This document shows, piece by piece, positions 26,167 through 35,453 of a stretch of DNA of 64,000 bases (within the stretch, counting starts at the first letter, position 1; each line of letters starts with the position of its first letter). The stretch spans positions 1,612,001 through 1,676,000 of the forward strand of contig NZ_CP110009.1 of the NCBI RefSeq assembly GCF_025947305.1. Direction: 5' to 3'. Position numbers and translations under genes: made by a program. Under the pieces are notes generated by a model that did not search any database, was not told the origin of the DNA, and was given only the letters and a program-made list of their open reading frames with translations. This DNA comes from Flavobacterium sp. N3904. Its GTDB lineage: Bacteria; Bacteroidota; Bacteroidia; Flavobacteriales; Flavobacteriaceae.

Positions 26167-28425
26167 ATGAGATTAAAAATTGCACTACTGTTAATCATTA
26201 GTTTCCTTGCTTTAGGCGTTAGAAGTCAAAATACTAATTCTGAAACAGATAAGAAAGTATCCGAATTGCTTTCAAAAATGAGTTTGGAGGAAAAAATTGG
26301 TCAGATGACTCAAATAACGGTTACCAATTTTGAGGCTAAGGGTAAACCAGGAGAATTTGATATGGCAAAATTAAATGAGGCTATTCAAAAATACCATATT
26401 GGTTCAATTTTGAATGTTCCCAACCCAGGTGCTCCAACTATTAAAAGATGGAACGAAGTAATTACTACAATAAGTAACGAAGCCAATAAAACACCTTTGA
26501 AAATTCCAGTATTGTACGGTATTGATGCCATTCATGGGTCAAGTTATACTGCTGGCGCAACCTTATTTCCACAGCAAATCGGTATTGCCGCGACTTTTAA
26601 TACAGAGGTGGCCAAAAAGGGAGCCGAAATTTCGGCTTATGAAACCCGAGCTTCATCTATTCCTTGGGTGTTTTCGCCAGATTTAGATCTACCAAGAAAT
26701 CCGGCTTGGTCCAGATTATGGGAGTCCTTTGGCGAAGACACTTATTTGTCTTCACAAATGGCAACCGCTTTTGTTGAGGGCTTTCAAGGAAATAATGTTG
26801 GGAGTAAGTATAATGTAGCGGCATGTATGAAACATTATATTGGATATGGCAGTACAACAACGGGAAAAGACAGAACACCAAGTATTATCCCAGAACGAGT
26901 GCTAAGACAATTTGATTTGACCATTTATCAGGCGGCAATAAAGGCTGGAGCCAAAAGTGTTATGATTAGTTCTGGCGAAATTAACGGAACGCCTGTTCAT
27001 GCCAGTAAATATTTGATTACTGATGTTTTAAAAAAGGAATTAGGTTTTCAAGGTGTAGTAGTAACCGATTGGAAAGACATCATTTATCTTTATACCCGTC
27101 ACAAAGTAGCTGAAAATAATAGAGATGCCGTAAAATTATCTGTAATGGCAGGAATTGATATGAGTATGGTTCCTGAAGATTATACTTTTTACAATGATTT
27201 ATTGGATTTGGTAAACAAAGGAGAAGTCCCAATGTCCAGAATTGACGATGCTGTTACTAGAATTTTAAGAATGAAATACGAATTAAATTTATTTCAAACC
27301 ACAGTTGCCAATTTGAAGGATTATCCAAAATTTGGTTCCCAAGAATTTATAGATGTTGCATACAATGCCGCTGCGGAATCTATTACTTTATTGAAGAATA
27401 ATAATTCCGTTTTGCCTTTGAATAAAAACGAAAAAGTATTGCTAACTGGGCCAACGGCTAATAGCATGAAATATCTCAATGGAGGTTGGTCTTACAACTG
27501 GCAAGGTGAAAATTCGGACACCTACGCTGCAGACAAAATGACTATTCTAGAAGCGCTACAAAATAAAATTGGCAAAGAAAATGTTCTGTATACTCAAGGT
27601 GCAGATTTGGCTAATTTTGATGATGCCGAAATTGCAAAAACGGTAGAAATGGCTAAAGGGGTTTCGAAAATTATTTTATGCCTTGGAGAAAAAAATTATA
27701 CCGAAACACCGGGAGACATAAGCAATTTATATATTACGTCTTCACAATCTAAATTGGCCTTGGCGTTGTCTAAATTAAACATACCTGTTGTTTTGGTTTT
27801 GAATGAAGGAAGACCAAGATTAATAAGTGATTTTGAAGACAATATGAGCGCTGTCGTACAGTGTTATTTACCCGGAAATGAAGGTGCAAGAGCTTTGGCC
27901 GACATACTTTATGGAGATGTAAATCCAAGCGGAAGATTGCCATATAACTATCCTAGATACCCAAATTCTTTAGAAAAATACAATCGTAAATACACCGAAA
28001 GTTTAGGTGATGAAGAGCAAAATAACGATGCTAAATACGAAAAAAGTTATTCTCCACAATTTGAATTTGGTACTGGTTTATCCTATACGACTTTCGCTTA
28101 TTCTAATTTAAAATTGAGTAAAAATGAAATAACTGTGACTGATGATTTGACAGTAAGTGTTGATGTCACAAACACAGGAAAAACAGGAGGGAAAGTATCA
28201 GTATTGTTATATTTATCAGATAAAGTGGCGAGTATAACTCCAGAAGTGAAAGCTTTGAAACGTTTTGAAAAAATTAATCTTGCTCCTGGAGAAAGTAAAA
28301 CAGTGGCATTTACATTGAATCAAAAAGATTTACAATTTGTGAATAATGATTTGAAATGGATTTCTGAAAAAGGGACTTTCAAAATTCAAATTGATTCACT
28401 TAGCCAAGAATTTATGTTAAAATAA
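26167..28425 (+). CDS. bglX: GH3 beta-glucosidase, secreted (BglX-like)
   Basis: Releases glucose from beta-linked oligosaccharides in the periplasm. 752 residues, near the usual BglX length. Signal peptide MRLKIALLLIISFLALGVRSQ. The N-terminal GH3 barrel has YGIDAIHGSSYTAGATLFPQ and KHYIGYG. The nucleophile is Asp301 in VVVTDWKDI. The alpha/beta sandwich domain follows (SITLLKNNNSVLPLN; LPGNEGARALADILYG), and a fibronectin-III-like C-terminal domain ends the protein (FGTGLSYTTFAYSNL). It is an isolated gene between terminators, with a possible LacI-type box upstream. Xylosidase or other activities of the family cannot be excluded. Confidence 0.93.
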   Translation: MRLKIALLLIISFLALGVRSQNTNSETDKKVSELLSKMSLEEKIGQMTQITVTNFEAKGKPGEFDMAKLNEAIQKYHIGSILNVPNPGAPTIKRWNEVITTISNEANKTPLKIPVLYGIDAIHGSSYTAGATLFPQQIGIAATFNTEVAKKGAEISAYETRASSIPWVFSPDLDLPRNPAWSRLWESFGEDTYLSSQMATAFVEGFQGNNVGSKYNVAACMKHYIGYGSTTTGKDRTPSIIPERVLRQFDLTIYQAAIKAGAKSVMISSGEINGTPVHASKYLITDVLKKELGFQGVVVTDWKDIIYLYTRHKVAENNRDAVKLSVMAGIDMSMVPEDYTFYNDLLDLVNKGEVPMSRIDDAVTRILRMKYELNLFQTTVANLKDYPKFGSQEFIDVAYNAAAESITLLKNNNSVLPLNKNEKVLLTGPTANSMKYLNGGWSYNWQGENSDTYAADKMTILEALQNKIGKENVLYTQGADLANFDDAEIAKTVEMAKGVSKIILCLGEKNYTETPGDISNLYITSSQSKLALALSKLNIPVVLVLNEGRPRLISDFEDNMSAVVQCYLPGNEGARALADILYGDVNPSGRLPYNYPRYPNSLEKYNRKYTESLGDEEQNNDAKYEKSYSPQFEFGTGLSYTTFAYSNLKLSKNEITVTDDLTVSVDVTNTGKTGGKVSVLLYLSDKVASITPEVKALKRFEKINLAPGESKTVAFTLNQKDLQFVNNDLKWISEKGTFKIQIDSLSQEFMLK

Positions 28426-28451
28426 GGTTGAAAAATAGTTAGTGAAAAAAG

Positions 28452-28486
28452 TGATAACGATTTTAGGATTGTTATCATTTTTTTTA
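28452..28486. terminator. Terminator between the convergent GH3 gene and the DUF937-like gene
   Basis: TGATAACGAT (28452-28461) pairs with ATTGTTATCA (28468-28477), with one wobble and a 6-base loop. A run of T follows at 28478-28485 on the plus strand. Confidence 0.75.
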
Positions 28487-28511
28487 GGTTTAATAGTCAA
28501 AAATGGAGTTG

Positions 28512-29147
28512 TTATATTTCTAAAGGTTTAAATATTGTCAAAACTTTATTTAGAAATTTATTTGTAAAACTTGTTGTAGTCAATTGATTAGGAATGTCAT
28601 CTACTTCTTCGCAAATAAAATTAGAATATCCAAGAAGCACTCTAATACCTTCCGGAACCGTACTTAAGATTGTATTTTTTTCCTCATTTAAGGAAGATTG
28701 TATTGCTTTTACTTTTTGTTTTTCATTTTTAAAATAGGACAAAACCATCATTACAGCAAAATTTAAAATTGCAGAAGCCGTTTCGCTTTTGATGCCTATC
28801 TCATTTGAAATCATTTCAGAAATTCGCCCTTTTTTATTTCTAAAAATTAAATTTAATGGTGCAAATCCGTCTTGTTCAAAACAATAGTTAATGGTTAAAA
28901 GTTTTCCGTTTTCAAATTCGACTGATTCATAAAATTTAGAATTGCTTATAGATTCGAGCATTTTATCATAAAGAACCAAGTTGTCTATAGTATTATTGAG
29001 CCCAATAAGAACTGTACAAATACTTGTGTCAATTGATTTTCGCAATAAAATTTCGCTTTCTTCAAAGCGTTTACTGAATTTTGAAATTAGTGAAGAAGAT
29101 ATTACACTTCTTAGTTGATTGAGTAAAATGGGGGTCATACTTATCAT
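28512..29147 (-). CDS. DUF937-like protein of unknown function
   Basis: 211 residues, no signal peptide or membrane segment. Residues about 5-110 resemble the DUF937 pattern: LLNQLRSVISSSLISKFSKR, ESEILLRKSIDTSICTVLIGL, then MISNEIGIKSETASAILNFA and a hydrophobic helix VMMVLSYF. In many Bacteroidota proteins this domain precedes an OmpA peptidoglycan-binding domain; here the C-terminal part has none. It is separated by 170 bases from the upstream two-component genes on the same strand and may be cotranscribed with them, but I see no functional proof. Two possible starts (residue 1 or Met4) differ little. Confidence 0.75.
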   Translation of the reverse strand: MISMTPILLNQLRSVISSSLISKFSKRFEESEILLRKSIDTSICTVLIGLNNTIDNLVLYDKMLESISNSKFYESVEFENGKLLTINYCFEQDGFAPLNLIFRNKKGRISEMISNEIGIKSETASAILNFAVMMVLSYFKNEKQKVKAIQSSLNEEKNTILSTVPEGIRVLLGYSNFICEEVDDIPNQLTTTSFTNKFLNKVLTIFKPLEI

Positions 29148-29317
29148 TTATTAAGCAAATCCATTATTTGCATTAATTTTAAATAATCGACAAAAAGCTT
29201 TATTTTGTCGATTATCGGATAAATATATAAAAAATATAACAATGAGCAATAAAATAACATTTTTTTTATTTTATTAAAGCGATTTGATTTTTTTTAACGC
29301 TTTATTGGGTAATTTTT

Positions 29318-29749
29318 TTATTCCAGATAGCTTGGAAAATATTCCAATATAATGGAATCAAGAGCATGCTTGGTAAGGATTTTGTTTCGAAAACCTGAAA
29401 CTGCCGGAAAATGAGTTGCTCTTTCTTTGTCATCAGGATTAAGTGAGCTGGTAAGCATTATGATTATGACTTCGCCTTTTTGTTTTTCATCCAGTTTTTG
29501 GTAGGCTTCTATAAATTCCCAACCATCCATTACAGGCATGTTTATGTCAAGCAAAATTAGCATTGGCTTTGGGAAAATGCCATCTTCTTTATGATAAATT
29601 CCTGTATTGGTAAGATATTCAATGGCTTGTTGACCGTTCAACACAGTTTCTATATGGTCTGTTATTTCGGCTTTTTTAATTAACATTTTACTCACGAAAT
29701 TGGTCGCCATATCATCGTCGATTAGCAAAATAGAATTTATTTTTTTCAT
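29318..29749 (-). CDS. Single-domain response regulator (CheY-like receiver)
   Basis: 143 residues, only a receiver domain. The acidic pocket is IDDD (residues 10-13), the phospho-acceptor is Asp68 in LLDINMPVMDGWEF, and the Thr and Lys positions lie in IIMLTSSL and RNKILTK. It has no output domain, so signalling must pass through protein contacts or a phosphorelay. The start codon overlaps the stop of the upstream histidine kinase by 4 bases (ATGA), which indicates translational coupling and a cognate pair. Confidence 0.93.
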   Translation of the reverse strand: MKKINSILLIDDDMATNFVSKMLIKKAEITDHIETVLNGQQAIEYLTNTGIYHKEDGIFPKPMLILLDINMPVMDGWEFIEAYQKLDEKQKGEVIIIMLTSSLNPDDKERATHFPAVSGFRNKILTKHALDSIILEYFPSYLE

Positions 29750-32175
29750 TTTTTTTCGTTTTTTGGTAATGTAAAATTAATTGTGCAGCCTTGTCCAATT
29801 TGAGATTCTACCCAAATGTTTCCTCCATGTAGTTCTACAATTTTTTTGCAAATGGCAAGTCCAATTCCAATTCCGGAATATTCTTCTCGATTATTAAGAC
29901 GTTTAAAAATGATAAAGACTTTCTCTTTGTTTTTTTTCTCAATTCCGATACCATTATCTTGCACCGAAAACTGCCAATTATCTTTTATTAATTTGGCACT
30001 AATGGTGATAATTAATGGAATATGTTTTTTTCTAAATTTTATAGAATTTGTTATTAAATGCTGAAAGAGTTGAACAAGTTCAATAGAATATCCTTCTAAT
30101 AAAGGTAACTGGTTTATTTTGATTTCAATATCTTTTTCTTCAATCAATTCGGTCAAGGAGTTAATAGCTTCATTCACTATTTCATTGCAGTCAATTTTTT
30201 TTATTTTTATTTGATTGCCAACTCTGGAATAGTCTAATAATCCTTTCACGAGTTTTTGCATTCTATCTGATGATTCGATAATAAAATACAAGTATTGATT
30301 TAAATTTTTATCTGCAACATTAGGAAATTCTTCTTTTATTAATTCCGAAAAATATTTTAGGGTCAATAAAGGTTCTTGTAAATCGTGAGAAGTAATATAA
30401 GCAAATTGTTCTAGTTCCTTGTTCTGAATTTGTAATTTAATATTTTGTTTAGAGATCTTTAATTCGTTTGATTTTCGGGTACTTATGTCCCTCATAAAAC
30501 CGTCAATATGCGGAGGGTTTCCGTTCGAATAATAAATTATTCTGGCATCCATTGAGATGTGCTTTTGAAAGCCTTTTTTTGTTTTGAGAATTATTTCAAA
30601 ATCTTTTACTGAGCCATTCTCTTTTAATAAATTCATTAAGGTTTGACCATCATTTATCTTATAAAAAGCAATATTTACAGATTGACCAATGAGTTCTTCT
30701 TTTGTATAATCCATGAGCTGCTGTACCGAAGGACTCAATTCTAGGATTATACCATTTATATCTGTTTGAAAAAAGATGTCTTGAACGTTTTCAAAAATAT
30801 TTCTGTATTTTTCTTCGCTTTTTTTTAAGGCTACTTCCGATTTTATCCTGTCACTTATATTTATTGAAAAGATGGTAGCTCCAATAATGTCTTTATTCTC
30901 GTCTGCAATGGGGCTGCATTTTATTTCCCAATAAGTATGATTACTTTCAATGTATTTGATTTTAGTAATGCTTTCTCCAGTAAAAACTTTTTCAAAAATA
31001 TTTTTTGTTTCTTCTCTGTCGTTTTGGTCTATAATGCATTGCATTATATTCATTCCTTTTGAAATTTGAACATGATTGGATTGCTTCATGTTTAAACTAT
31101 GTAGTTTATTGAAACTTATATATTCATATTTTTTGTCAATAGAATAAATGCTTATGTCTTTCGGACTTTCAATTGTAGATTGTAATACATCTTGGTTTTT
31201 GCGAAGATTTTTTTCGCTGATTGTAATGATGTATTCAGCTCTATTTTGTTCGGCCAAAAGTCCTGCGAAAAAAAGACTGCAAATGGTAATAACGCTTAAA
31301 AAAAGATCTAAAAACAGTATGGAATCTTTTACATTATCTTTTACAAAAGGACCAAAGCCGTAACTTTCTATTAATATGGATGACATAGAAAATAAAACAA
31401 TAATAAATGCAGTGTACCGCATTCCAAATCGATAAGCCGACCACAAAAGAAGAGGGATTAAGAGGTATGCCAATTCGGATTTTTCGAAATAAATAACTAT
31501 AAAAACTATTATTATGGATAGTATTGTAGTGATAAATTCAAGTGTCTTAAATTTATTTTTTTGTTGAAAATCATTAAAATACCATACTAAAACAAATGGG
31601 GCAAATATAATAATGCCGATAGCATCTCCCAGAAACCAAGTTATAAAATTATAAAACAACGTGGCTCTATCAACCTGAGTTTCATGAGGTATATAAATTA
31701 GTCCTACTAAAGAGGAAATAATGCTAAAGGATAAAGTTCCAAATATAAGGAGGTAAAGAACATTGTTGCCGGAGTAGAGTGGGTGATTGTTTTTGCAGAA
31801 TTTGGACACAACAAAAGCACTTACGGCAGTTGCTGTTGTAAACCCTACTGCACCAACAAAATTTAGGCCTACTGATAAAATAAAATGTTTGTCAGCAATG
31901 TTTACAAATGGATAAATAGGAATTATACTGGCTATAAAAGAGCCAAGAAATACTTGAGTTAATGCTTTTTGTCCATAAAGCAAGACCAAAGCCAAGCAAA
32001 ATCCGGCAGCCGGGAAAACGGGTGATATATTTCCTAATGAGACGATAAAAAGAAAGCTGTTCTCTTTAAATATTCCATACAATAAAATAATAATTAAGAT
32101 TACAACTGGAGTTGAACTTAATATTGATGGTTTTGTATAGTATGGGTGTAGTGTAAATTTCAAACGCATTTGCAA
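29746..32175 (-). CDS. MASE1-PAS-PAS sensor histidine kinase
   Basis: 809-residue inner-membrane sensor kinase. Residues about 10-305 form a MASE1 integral-membrane sensor (GNISPVFPAAGFCLALVLLY, then seven to eight further hydrophobic segments). Two PAS domains follow at about 325-445 and 455-570; the second is recognisable from YRNIFENVQDIFFQTDING. The HisKA box carries the phospho-His in YITSHDLQEPLLTLKYFSEL. The HATPase has N box ITNSIKFR, G1 QDNGIGIE and G2 GIGIGLAICKKIVELHGG. The input signal of MASE1 is generally unknown. The gene overlaps its response regulator. Confidence 0.92.
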   Translation of the reverse strand: MQMRLKFTLHPYYTKPSILSSTPVVILIIILLYGIFKENSFLFIVSLGNISPVFPAAGFCLALVLLYGQKALTQVFLGSFIASIIPIYPFVNIADKHFILSVGLNFVGAVGFTTATAVSAFVVSKFCKNNHPLYSGNNVLYLLIFGTLSFSIISSLVGLIYIPHETQVDRATLFYNFITWFLGDAIGIIIFAPFVLVWYFNDFQQKNKFKTLEFITTILSIIIVFIVIYFEKSELAYLLIPLLLWSAYRFGMRYTAFIIVLFSMSSILIESYGFGPFVKDNVKDSILFLDLFLSVITICSLFFAGLLAEQNRAEYIITISEKNLRKNQDVLQSTIESPKDISIYSIDKKYEYISFNKLHSLNMKQSNHVQISKGMNIMQCIIDQNDREETKNIFEKVFTGESITKIKYIESNHTYWEIKCSPIADENKDIIGATIFSINISDRIKSEVALKKSEEKYRNIFENVQDIFFQTDINGIILELSPSVQQLMDYTKEELIGQSVNIAFYKINDGQTLMNLLKENGSVKDFEIILKTKKGFQKHISMDARIIYYSNGNPPHIDGFMRDISTRKSNELKISKQNIKLQIQNKELEQFAYITSHDLQEPLLTLKYFSELIKEEFPNVADKNLNQYLYFIIESSDRMQKLVKGLLDYSRVGNQIKIKKIDCNEIVNEAINSLTELIEEKDIEIKINQLPLLEGYSIELVQLFQHLITNSIKFRKKHIPLIITISAKLIKDNWQFSVQDNGIGIEKKNKEKVFIIFKRLNNREEYSGIGIGLAICKKIVELHGGNIWVESQIGQGCTINFTLPKNEKK

Positions 32176-32406
32176 TTCACTTTTATAAGATTAATCTTTT
32201 TATTCAAAAATAACAAGAATTATCAAGAATTATCAATCTAAGTGTAAATATTTTCTAATTGACGCACAATTGTTTAACATTATGGCTGTAGCGAATTACT
32301 ACAGGACTTAAATCTTTACTTAATTATTTTTTTAGAGAAAAGCCTAAAACAAATTAATTGCTGATTTCAATAAATGTGGGATTAGAAATAAATTCTAGTT
32401 ATGGTT

Positions 32407-32439
32407 AAAAAAAAACCCAAACATTGCTGTTTGGGTTTT
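32407..32439 (-). terminator. Intrinsic terminator of the tRNA-Phe transcript
   Basis: A stem of about 10-12 bases: AACCCAAACA (32414-32423) with TGTTTGGGTT (32428-32437), loop TTGC. On the minus strand it is followed by a T-run (A's at 32407-32415). It lies immediately downstream of the tRNA 3' end. Confidence 0.85.
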
Positions 32440-32440
32440 G

Positions 32441-32513
32441 TGGTACCTCCAGGGATCGAACCAGGGACACATGGATTTTCAGTCCATTGCTCTACCATCT
32501 GAGCTAAGGTACC
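32441..32513 (-). tRNA. tRNA-Phe (anticodon GAA)
   Basis: 73 nucleotides on the minus strand. Acceptor arms GGTACCT and AGGTACC with discriminator A; D-arm with AGCTCAGATGGTAGAGC; anticodon stem ATGGA/TCCAT around the loop CTGAAAA, giving GAA; T-arm with GGTTCGATCC. The CCA end is not encoded. All arms pair normally. Confidence 0.97.
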
Positions 32514-32630
32514 GTGCTTATTAGTTTACGTTTCTTCTATTTTTATAGTAGTTCGGTGAACTTGTTTGCGGGTGCAAATATAGAACCTTTTTTAAATTAA
32601 ACAAGACCTTTTTTAAAAAAAATCTATTTG

Positions 32631-32638
32631 TACCTTCG
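32631..32638 (+). promoter_or_regulatory. Putative -7 box for coaX
   Basis: TACCTTCG differs from TAnnTTTG by one base and lies 19 bases before the chosen coaX start. A box here also argues against starting translation at the upstream TTG at 32628. Confidence 0.4.
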
Positions 32639-32657
32639 CATTTTTAAATTGTATATT

Positions 32658-33392
32658 ATGATTCTAACGATTGATGTTGGGAATACCAGAATTAAAGGCG
32701 CTGTTTTTGAGCAAGATATCGCTTTGGAATATTATGTTTTTTCGAATATAGAAATTCAAAAAAACATTGAAATTATTTTAAAAAAATATCCCAACATAAC
32801 TCATTTGATTGTTGCTTCGGTGAGGAATATTGAAAAAAAAGTGTTTTTAGACTTCGAAAACAAGTTAAAAGTATGGTTTATTTCACATGATGATTTATTT
32901 CCTTTTACAAATGAGTATTCAACTCCAAAAACGTTGGGTATAGACAGAATGGTTCTTGCGGCAGGAGCAACCTTACTGTATCCAAAACAAAACCGCTTAG
33001 TTATTGATGCCGGAACTTGTGTTACGTATGACTTTGTAGATCAAAACGATGTATATCATGGAGGTGCTATTTCGCCAGGGTTGCGTTTACGCTATGAATC
33101 ATTACATCATTATACCGAAAAACTCCCACTGTTAACATTAGAAAATTCAAATTACTTTATCGGAAAATCAACAGCAGAGTCAATTCATTCTGGGGTTGTA
33201 AACGGATTGGTCTATGAGATTAATGGTTTTGTCGATGAATATCGGGCACAATATGCAAATTTTATAATAATTTTAACGGGGGGCGACACAGATTTTTTGG
33301 CTAAACGATTAAAAAATACCATATTTGCCAATTCAAATTTTCTATTAGAGAGTTTGAACCAAATTTTTCAATATAAAATCAAAAATGATTAA
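32658..33392 (+). CDS. coaX: Type III pantothenate kinase
   Basis: First committed step of coenzyme A synthesis: phosphorylates pantothenate with ATP, in the cytoplasm. 244 residues. ASKHA-fold motifs: phosphate loop LTIDVGNTRIKGAVF (Asp6), the pantothenate-site segment PKTLGIDRMVLAAGA, the catalytic Asp in LVIDAGTCVTYDFVD, then HGGAISPGLRLRYESLHHYT and ILTGGDTDFLA. I take the ATG at 32658 rather than the upstream TTG because the family starts right at this strand. It overlaps the next gene by 8 bases and heads a conserved envelope cluster. Confidence 0.95.
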   Translation: MILTIDVGNTRIKGAVFEQDIALEYYVFSNIEIQKNIEIILKKYPNITHLIVASVRNIEKKVFLDFENKLKVWFISHDDLFPFTNEYSTPKTLGIDRMVLAAGATLLYPKQNRLVIDAGTCVTYDFVDQNDVYHGGAISPGLRLRYESLHHYTEKLPLLTLENSNYFIGKSTAESIHSGVVNGLVYEINGFVDEYRAQYANFIIILTGGDTDFLAKRLKNTIFANSNFLLESLNQIFQYKIKND

Positions 33393-34638
33393 AAAAATTA
33401 TTGTTGCTGCCTGTTTCTTTTTTACACTTGTATCTTTTGCTCAAAGTGGAACTGCTTCCCCTTATTCTTATTTTGGAATTGGAGATGTTAGATTTAAGGG
33501 AACTTTAGAAATACGTTCGATGGCTGGAGTTGGTGTTGAGCAAGATAGTATTCATATCAATATATTGAATCCAGCAAGTTTTGCAGCTATGAGATTGACC
33601 ACTTTTACAATGGGTGGTAGTTATACCGGTACTAAATTAAAGACAGATACAGAAAATGCAAAAGCAAATAGAACTAGTTTGGATTATTTGGCAGTAGCAT
33701 TACCATTAGGAAAAATGGGTGTTGGTTTTGGATTATTACCATATTCATCTGTAGGATATAATATTGAATCGGTGAGCACTGACGGCAATGTAAACAATAA
33801 TAGACTAACCGGTTCTGGAGGTCTCAACAAAGCTTTTTTCTCTTTTGGATACACAATTATGCCTGGTCTATTAGTCGGAGCCGATATGCAATACAACTTC
33901 GGGAGAATTCAAAATACGAATGCAGAATTCATTACTGAAGTGGCAATTGGTACTCTTGAAGAAAATGATGCTGATTTAAGAGGATTGAGTTTTAATTTTG
34001 GTGCAATGTACAAAGGTAAAATCAATTCAAAATTGAATTATTATACGAGTTTAACGTTTATGCCTCAAAGCACCTTAGTATCAAGAAACACAAGAGCAAT
34101 ATTTACAGTGCAATACGATTCAAATAATAACTTAGTTAAGACAGATGCCCTTCCTGTGGTAGAAACCAAAAAAGATTTATCGATAGCCAATAAAACAACA
34201 TTTGGCGTCGGAATTGGCCAATCAAAAAAATGGATGATTGGATCTCAAATTATTTATCAAAACACCAGTGCTTTAGCAAATGATTTTAACACAGCCAGTA
34301 ATGTCTCTTATGAAAGTAACATTAATTATAGTATTGGGGGATATTATATACCAAATTATAATGTTTTCTCAAAATATTATCAAAAAATCACTTATCGAGG
34401 AGGTTTAAAATTCAATAGAACAGGAACTATAGTTAATTCTCAATCAATTGATGAGAAAGGTATCACGATAGGATTTGGATTGCCTGCAACAAATGGAAAT
34501 TTTTCTAATTTTAACATCGGTTTGGAGTTTGGTAAAAAAGGAACAACAGCAAGTGGATTGATACAAGAAAATTACGGAATATTTAGTTTGAGTTTTTCAC
34601 TAAATGATAAATGGTTTAGACAAAGAAAAATCGACTAA
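33385..34638 (+). CDS. Outer-membrane beta-barrel protein (FadL/OmpP1-like)
   Basis: 417 residues with signal peptide MIKKIIVAACFFFTLVSFAQ. The mature start GTASPYSYFGIGD and the segment NPASFAAMRLTTFTMGGSY resemble the OmpP1/FadL-type transport barrels of Bacteroidota. The remainder is alternating aromatic strands and ends in a typical barrel strand (GIFSLSFSLNDKWF). FadL proteins carry hydrophobic compounds across the outer membrane; the ligand here is unknown. It overlaps coaX by 8 bases, and a 44-base gap separates it from lptC. Confidence 0.85.
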   Translation: MIKKIIVAACFFFTLVSFAQSGTASPYSYFGIGDVRFKGTLEIRSMAGVGVEQDSIHINILNPASFAAMRLTTFTMGGSYTGTKLKTDTENAKANRTSLDYLAVALPLGKMGVGFGLLPYSSVGYNIESVSTDGNVNNNRLTGSGGLNKAFFSFGYTIMPGLLVGADMQYNFGRIQNTNAEFITEVAIGTLEENDADLRGLSFNFGAMYKGKINSKLNYYTSLTFMPQSTLVSRNTRAIFTVQYDSNNNLVKTDALPVVETKKDLSIANKTTFGVGIGQSKKWMIGSQIIYQNTSALANDFNTASNVSYESNINYSIGGYYIPNYNVFSKYYQKITYRGGLKFNRTGTIVNSQSIDEKGITIGFGLPATNGNFSNFNIGLEFGKKGTTASGLIQENYGIFSLSFSLNDKWFRQRKID

Positions 34639-34682
34639 AAGTTGTTAATTTGCATTAGTTTTTATTTGTCAACATTTAGCAT

Positions 34683-35237
34683 ATGATTTTCTTAAAAAAA
34701 CATTTTTTATTTTTCAGCACCTTATTTTTGATACTAAGTATTAGTATAGGTTGTGAAAGCAATTTTAAGGAAGTGCAAAAGAATGGCTATTCTGAGTTTA
34801 TTCCAAGTGGTGATGCAGATACTGTTAATTTGAAATACACAGATTCAGGCAGAATAAAATCAATTTTAGTAAGTCCAAAAATGCTGGACTATGCGAATGT
34901 AGATTTTGCATTTACAGAATTCCCAAAAGGTGTAGATGTCACAATTTATGATAACAAAGGCAAAAGAACATTCATAAAATCAAATTATGCAGTTTCTTAT
35001 AAGCAAACAAATATTATTGATTTGCAGGGAAAAGTAAAAATCACTTCAGAAGCAGGACAAATGCTCGAGACAGAACAATTGTATTTCGATCAAAAAAATC
35101 AATGGTTTTATACGGAGAAGAAATTTAAATTGACTGATGCTAAAGGTGGTTCGACAGGACAGGGAATTGATTTTAGCAAAGATTTTAAAGTGGTGAATTC
35201 CCAAAGAATTGAAGGAGAAATTGAATCCTCAGAATAA
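34683..35237 (+). CDS. lptC: LPS export periplasmic protein LptC, lipoprotein
   Basis: 184 residues. LptC links the inner-membrane LptBFG transporter to LptA in lipopolysaccharide export. Here the N-terminus is a lipoprotein signal (LFLILSISIGCESNF, lipid Cys at about residue 24) rather than the single membrane anchor of E. coli LptC, as is usual in Bacteroidota. The beta-jellyroll has VTIYDNKGKRTFIKSNYAV and GKVKITSEAGQMLETEQLYF, the family pattern. The gene lies between an outer-membrane protein gene and a small membrane protein gene with short gaps. Confidence 0.9.
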   Translation: MIFLKKHFLFFSTLFLILSISIGCESNFKEVQKNGYSEFIPSGDADTVNLKYTDSGRIKSILVSPKMLDYANVDFAFTEFPKGVDVTIYDNKGKRTFIKSNYAVSYKQTNIIDLQGKVKITSEAGQMLETEQLYFDQKNQWFYTEKKFKLTDAKGGSTGQGIDFSKDFKVVNSQRIEGEIESSE

Positions 35238-35255
35238 TTTTATACAATTGAAAAC

Positions 35256-35450
35256 ATGAATTTTTTAAAATACACCTCTTATCTTTATTTGGCTTTTGGA
35301 ATCTATTTTTTATATGATGGATTTACAAAATGGAACTCAGTTACCGAAACACCTTGGTTGAGCTTCATCATTGCCGGACTTGCTATTTTTATGTTTTTCT
35401 TTAGAAGAAAGTTTTCCAAGAAGTTCGACGACAGAAACAAACAATCCTAA
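35256..35450 (+). CDS. Small membrane protein (64 aa), unknown function
   Basis: Two predicted transmembrane helices (YTSYLYLAFGIYFLYDGF and WLSFIIAGLAIFMFFF) joined by a short polar loop, and a basic, charged C-terminus (RRKFSKKFDDRNK). It starts 18 bases after lptC and ends 3 bases before the CorC-type gene, so it is clearly in the operon. I do not recognise a family. Its position suggests envelope biology. Confidence 0.8.
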   Translation: MNFLKYTSYLYLAFGIYFLYDGFTKWNSVTETPWLSFIIAGLAIFMFFFRRKFSKKFDDRNKQS

Positions 35451-35453
35451 TAA

